Shown one piece after another: positions 5,944 to 7,612 of a stretch of DNA of 7,612 bases. How positions within the stretch are numbered: the stretch's first letter is position 1; every line of letters starts with the position of its first letter. Source of the DNA: Actinomycetota bacterium (GTDB lineage: Bacteria; Actinomycetota; Actinomycetes; Propionibacteriales; Nocardioidaceae); the NCBI GenBank assembly GCA_009702305.1, contig WLIH01000115.1:1-7612 (forward strand), given 5' to 3'. A program made the position numbers and the translations under genes. A model generated the notes under the pieces. The model ran no database searches and was not told where the DNA came from. It worked only from the letters and a program-made list of their open reading frames with translations.

Positions 5944-6756
5944 TCAGGCGCCAACCTCGAAGCGAGCGAAGCGCTTGAGCGTCGTGCCGGACTCGGCGAG
6001 CACGGCCTCGACGGACTTCTTGTTCTCGGTCACCGACGGCTGCTCGAGCAGCACGACGTCCTTGAAGAATCCGTTGAGACGACCCTCGGTGATCTTGGCG
6101 ATCGCCTGCTCGGGCTTGCCCTCCTCGCGGGAGGTCGCCTCGGCGATCTCCCGCTCCTTGGCGACGACGTCCGCGGGGACCTCGTCGCGGGTGAGGTACT
6201 GCGGGCGCATCGCGGCGGCCTGCATGGCCGCGCCCTTGGCGGCGGCCTCGTCACCGGTGTACTCGACCAGGACGCCGACGGCCGGCGGCAGGTCGGCGGC
6301 ACGCTTGTGCATGTAAGCGACGACCGCACCGTCGAAGTAGGCCACGCGACCCAGCTCGATCTTCTCGCCGATGGAGACCGCGAGGTCGGCGACGATCTCG
6401 CCGATCGTCTTGCCGTCGAGCTCGACACCCTTCAGGGTCTCGGCGTCGCCGGCCTTGGCGGCGTCGGCAGCCTCGGCGATGCGCTGCGCGGCGGCCACGA
6501 ACGGCTCGCCCTTGGCGACGAAGTCGGTCTCGCAGTTGAGCTCGACCAGCGCACCCCCGGCGGTGGCGACCAGGCCGGCGGACGCCTCGCGCTCGGCGGC
6601 GCGCTCGGCCATCTTCTTGCCGCCCTTGATCCGCAGGATCTCGACGGCCTTGTCGAAGTCGCCCTCGGCCTCGGTGAGCGCCTTCTTGCAGTCCATCATG
6701 CCCGCGCCGCTCTGGTCGCGGAGCTTCTTGACGTCAGCGGCGGAGATGTTCGTCAT
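5944..6756 (-). CDS. tsf: Elongation factor Ts
   Basis: EF-Ts is the nucleotide exchange factor that regenerates EF-Tu-GTP from EF-Tu-GDP. The 270-residue protein starts with a UBA-like helical domain carrying [16 protein letters not shown] (12-27), the family's first signature. [14 protein letters not shown] follows, with TDFVAKG at 77-83; its Asp-Phe pair is the one that enters EF-Tu near the Mg site. The remainder forms the core and C-terminal domains and ends in [11 protein letters not shown] chose the ATG at 6756 because homology starts there and GAGGG lies 10 bases upstream. The frame is open further, to a GTG at 6843, but that extension would run through a perfect hairpin and adds no family-like sequence. 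It follows rpsB, as in most bacteria. Confidence 0.96.
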   Translation of the reverse strand: MTNISAADVKKLRDQSGAGMMDCKKALTEAEGDFDKAVEILRIKGGKKMAERAAEREASAGLVATAGGALVELNCETDFVAKGEPFVAAAQRIAEAADAAKAGDAETLKGVELDGKTIGEIVADLAVSIGEKIELGRVAYFDGAVVAYMHKRAADLPPAVGVLVEYTGDEAAAKGAAMQAAAMRPQYLTRDEVPADVVAKEREIAEATSREEGKPEQAIAKITEGRLNGFFKDVVLLEQPSVTENKKSVEAVLAESGTTLKRFARFEVGA

Positions 6757-6765
6757 CGTGAATCG

Positions 6766-6772
6766 TCCCTCT
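6766..6772 (-). promoter_or_regulatory. Ribosome binding site of tsf
   Basis: AGAGGGA on the minus strand, 9 bases before the ATG at 6756. It supports the 270-residue EF-Ts over a 299-residue extended form. Confidence 0.65.
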
Positions 6773-6802
6773 GCAGATCTGTGGGTGGTGGGGTGTCCGC
6801 GC

Positions 6803-6843
6803 GTGACGCCGTCCGCGAACCGACGGTTCGCGGACGGCGTCAC
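6803..6843 (-). terminator. Perfect 19-bp hairpin between rpsB and tsf (terminator or attenuator)
   Basis: The arms GTGACGCCGTCCGCGAACC (6803-6821) and its exact reverse complement (6825-6843) are separated by only three bases. The hairpin starts 12 bp after the rpsB stop and ends 46 bp before the tsf start. There is no U-tract after it on the transcribed strand. Because tsf normally shares the rpsB transcript, this stem may act as a partial terminator or an mRNA-stabilising end that sets the ratio of S2 to EF-Ts. It is symmetrical, so it would fold on either strand. Confidence 0.65.
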
Positions 6844-6855
6844 ACACCGAACGGA

Positions 6856-7612
6856 TCAGGCCTCGGCCGGGGCCTCGGCGGGCGTCTCGGTGGCGGTCTC
6901 GGCCGGAGCCTCGACAGCGGCCTCGGCGACCTCGGTGGCCTCGGCACCCTCGGACGATGCGCCCGTGGCCTCGGAGGCGGCAGCCTCGTCGGCCGAGGTG
7001 GCCGTCTCGGCGGCAGCGGCAGCGTCGCCGGTCAGGAGCTCGCGCTCCCACTCGGCGAGCGGCTCGGCGGCGGCGCCGGCCTCGGTGCCCTCAGCGGTCT
7101 TGGCGCCGGAGCGGGCGATGAGGCCCTCGGCGACGGCGTCGGCGATCACGCGGGTCAGCAGGCCGACGGCGCGGATGGCGTCGTCGTTGCCCGGGATCGG
7201 GAAGTCGACGACGTCGGGGTCGCAGTTGGAGTCCAGGATGCCGATGATCGGGATCCGCAGCTTGCGGGCCTCCTCGACGGCCAGGTGCTCCTTGTTGGTG
7301 TCGACGATCCACACGGCCGAAGGCGTGCGGGTCATCTCGCGGATGCCGCCGAGCGACTTGTTCAGCTTGTCGCGCTCGCGACGCATCTGCAGCAGCTCCT
7401 TCTTGGTGCGGCTGCTGCCGGCGACGTCCTCGAAGTCGATCTCGTCGAGCTCCTTGAGGCGGTTGATCCGCTGGTGCACCGTCTGGAAGTTGGTGAGCAT
7501 GCCACCGAGCCAGCGCTGGTTGACGAAGGGCATCCCGACACGGGTTGCCTCGTCGGCGATGGACTCCTGCGCCTGCTTCTTGGTACCGACGAACATGATG
7601 CTGCCGCCGTGG
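6856..7612 (-). CDS. rpsB: 30S ribosomal protein S2, 5' end beyond the window
   Basis: About 251 C-terminal residues are visible, and the frame runs off the right edge, so the true start lies outside. [32 protein letters not shown] and [17 protein letters not shown] are classic S2 blocks. [26 protein letters not shown] closes the folded domain. An internal Met at 7596 is not the start, since homology continues upstream. The last 80 or so residues, after SGAKTAEG, are a low-complexity Ala/Glu/Thr tail ending [17 protein letters not shown]. Such acidic tails are frequent on actinobacterial S2 and are probably disordered. The protein sits in the small subunit, where it is assembled late and helps S1 or mRNA binding. 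It is followed by a perfect hairpin and then tsf. Confidence 0.96.
   Translation of the reverse strand, partial: HGGSIMFVGTKKQAQESIADEATRVGMPFVNQRWLGGMLTNFQTVHQRINRLKELDEIDFEDVAGSSRTKKELLQMRRERDKLNKSLGGIREMTRTPSAVWIVDTNKEHLAVEEARKLRIPIIGILDSNCDPDVVDFPIPGNDDAIRAVGLLTRVIADAVAEGLIARSGAKTAEGTEAGAAAEPLAEWERELLTGDAAAAAETATSADEAAASEATGASSEGAEATEVAEAAVEAPAETATETPAEAPAEA
6859..7080. repeat. Low-complexity GCCTCGGC-type repeats in the rpsB 3' end
   Basis: This part of rpsB is built from imperfect repeats of GCCTCGGC-like units that encode the Ala/Glu-rich tail of S2. The repeats are irregular and in frame. They explain the compositional bias and probably change in length between strains. Confidence 0.6.

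Noticed and set aside
5944..6843. EF-Ts with a 29-residue N-terminal extension from a GTG at 6843
   Set aside because: The extension would cross a perfect hairpin and matches no EF-Ts sequence. The ATG at 6756 has a Shine-Dalgarno site and the conserved N-terminus.
1..7612. CRISPR arrays, tRNA or rRNA genes, and insertion sequences
   Set aside because: No regularly spaced direct repeats, tRNA-like cloverleaf or CCA-type ends, transposase or terminal inverted repeats were seen on either strand.

Overview
The window looks like the chromosome of a high-GC actinomycete, most likely Nocardioidaceae or a close relative. Evidence: about 70% GC in the core genes, near-total G/C in third codon positions, many GTG starts, and the conserved order rpsB-tsf-pyrH-frr-cdsA with rlmN close behind. 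The family placement rests on protein character only and is uncertain.

Right part (about 1577-7612, minus strand): a housekeeping block. It runs rpsB (S2, 5' end outside the window), tsf (EF-Ts), pyrH (UMP kinase), frr (ribosome recycling factor), cdsA (CDP-diacylglycerol synthase), a histidine-phosphatase-like gene, a small three-pass membrane protein and rlmN (23S rRNA/tRNA adenine C2 methyltransferase). Translation, pyrimidine nucleotide supply and phospholipid synthesis are packed into one run. Two strong hairpins lie in the otherwise tight run: a perfect 19-bp stem between rpsB and tsf, and a 15-bp stem between tsf and pyrH.

Left part (1 to about 1576): different DNA, with lower GC and relaxed codon use. 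The change falls inside rlmN, not at its end. The last 54 codons have about 65% G/C at third positions (35 of 54), while the 54 codons just upstream have 53 of 54. Directly behind rlmN, 8 bp from its stop, is an orphan gene resembling domain 3 of elongation factor Tu. Beyond it lies a second, diverged copy of exactly the same 54-codon rlmN tail (748-909, plus a frameshifted stub to 935), in the same orientation and detached from any rlmN body. Further left, two small co-directional genes of unknown function (77-352 and 355-696) point toward that remnant.

Main interpretation (inference): the 3' end of rlmN acts as an integration or recombination site. Incoming DNA brings its own replacement tail, including the cysteine that RlmN needs for catalysis, so the host enzyme stays intact. 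Two stacked foreign tails imply at least two events, and the 935-1594 segment would be one small unit with a single cargo gene. No integrase is visible in the window. The arrangement recalls SCC elements at the 3' end of rlmH (orfX) in staphylococci.
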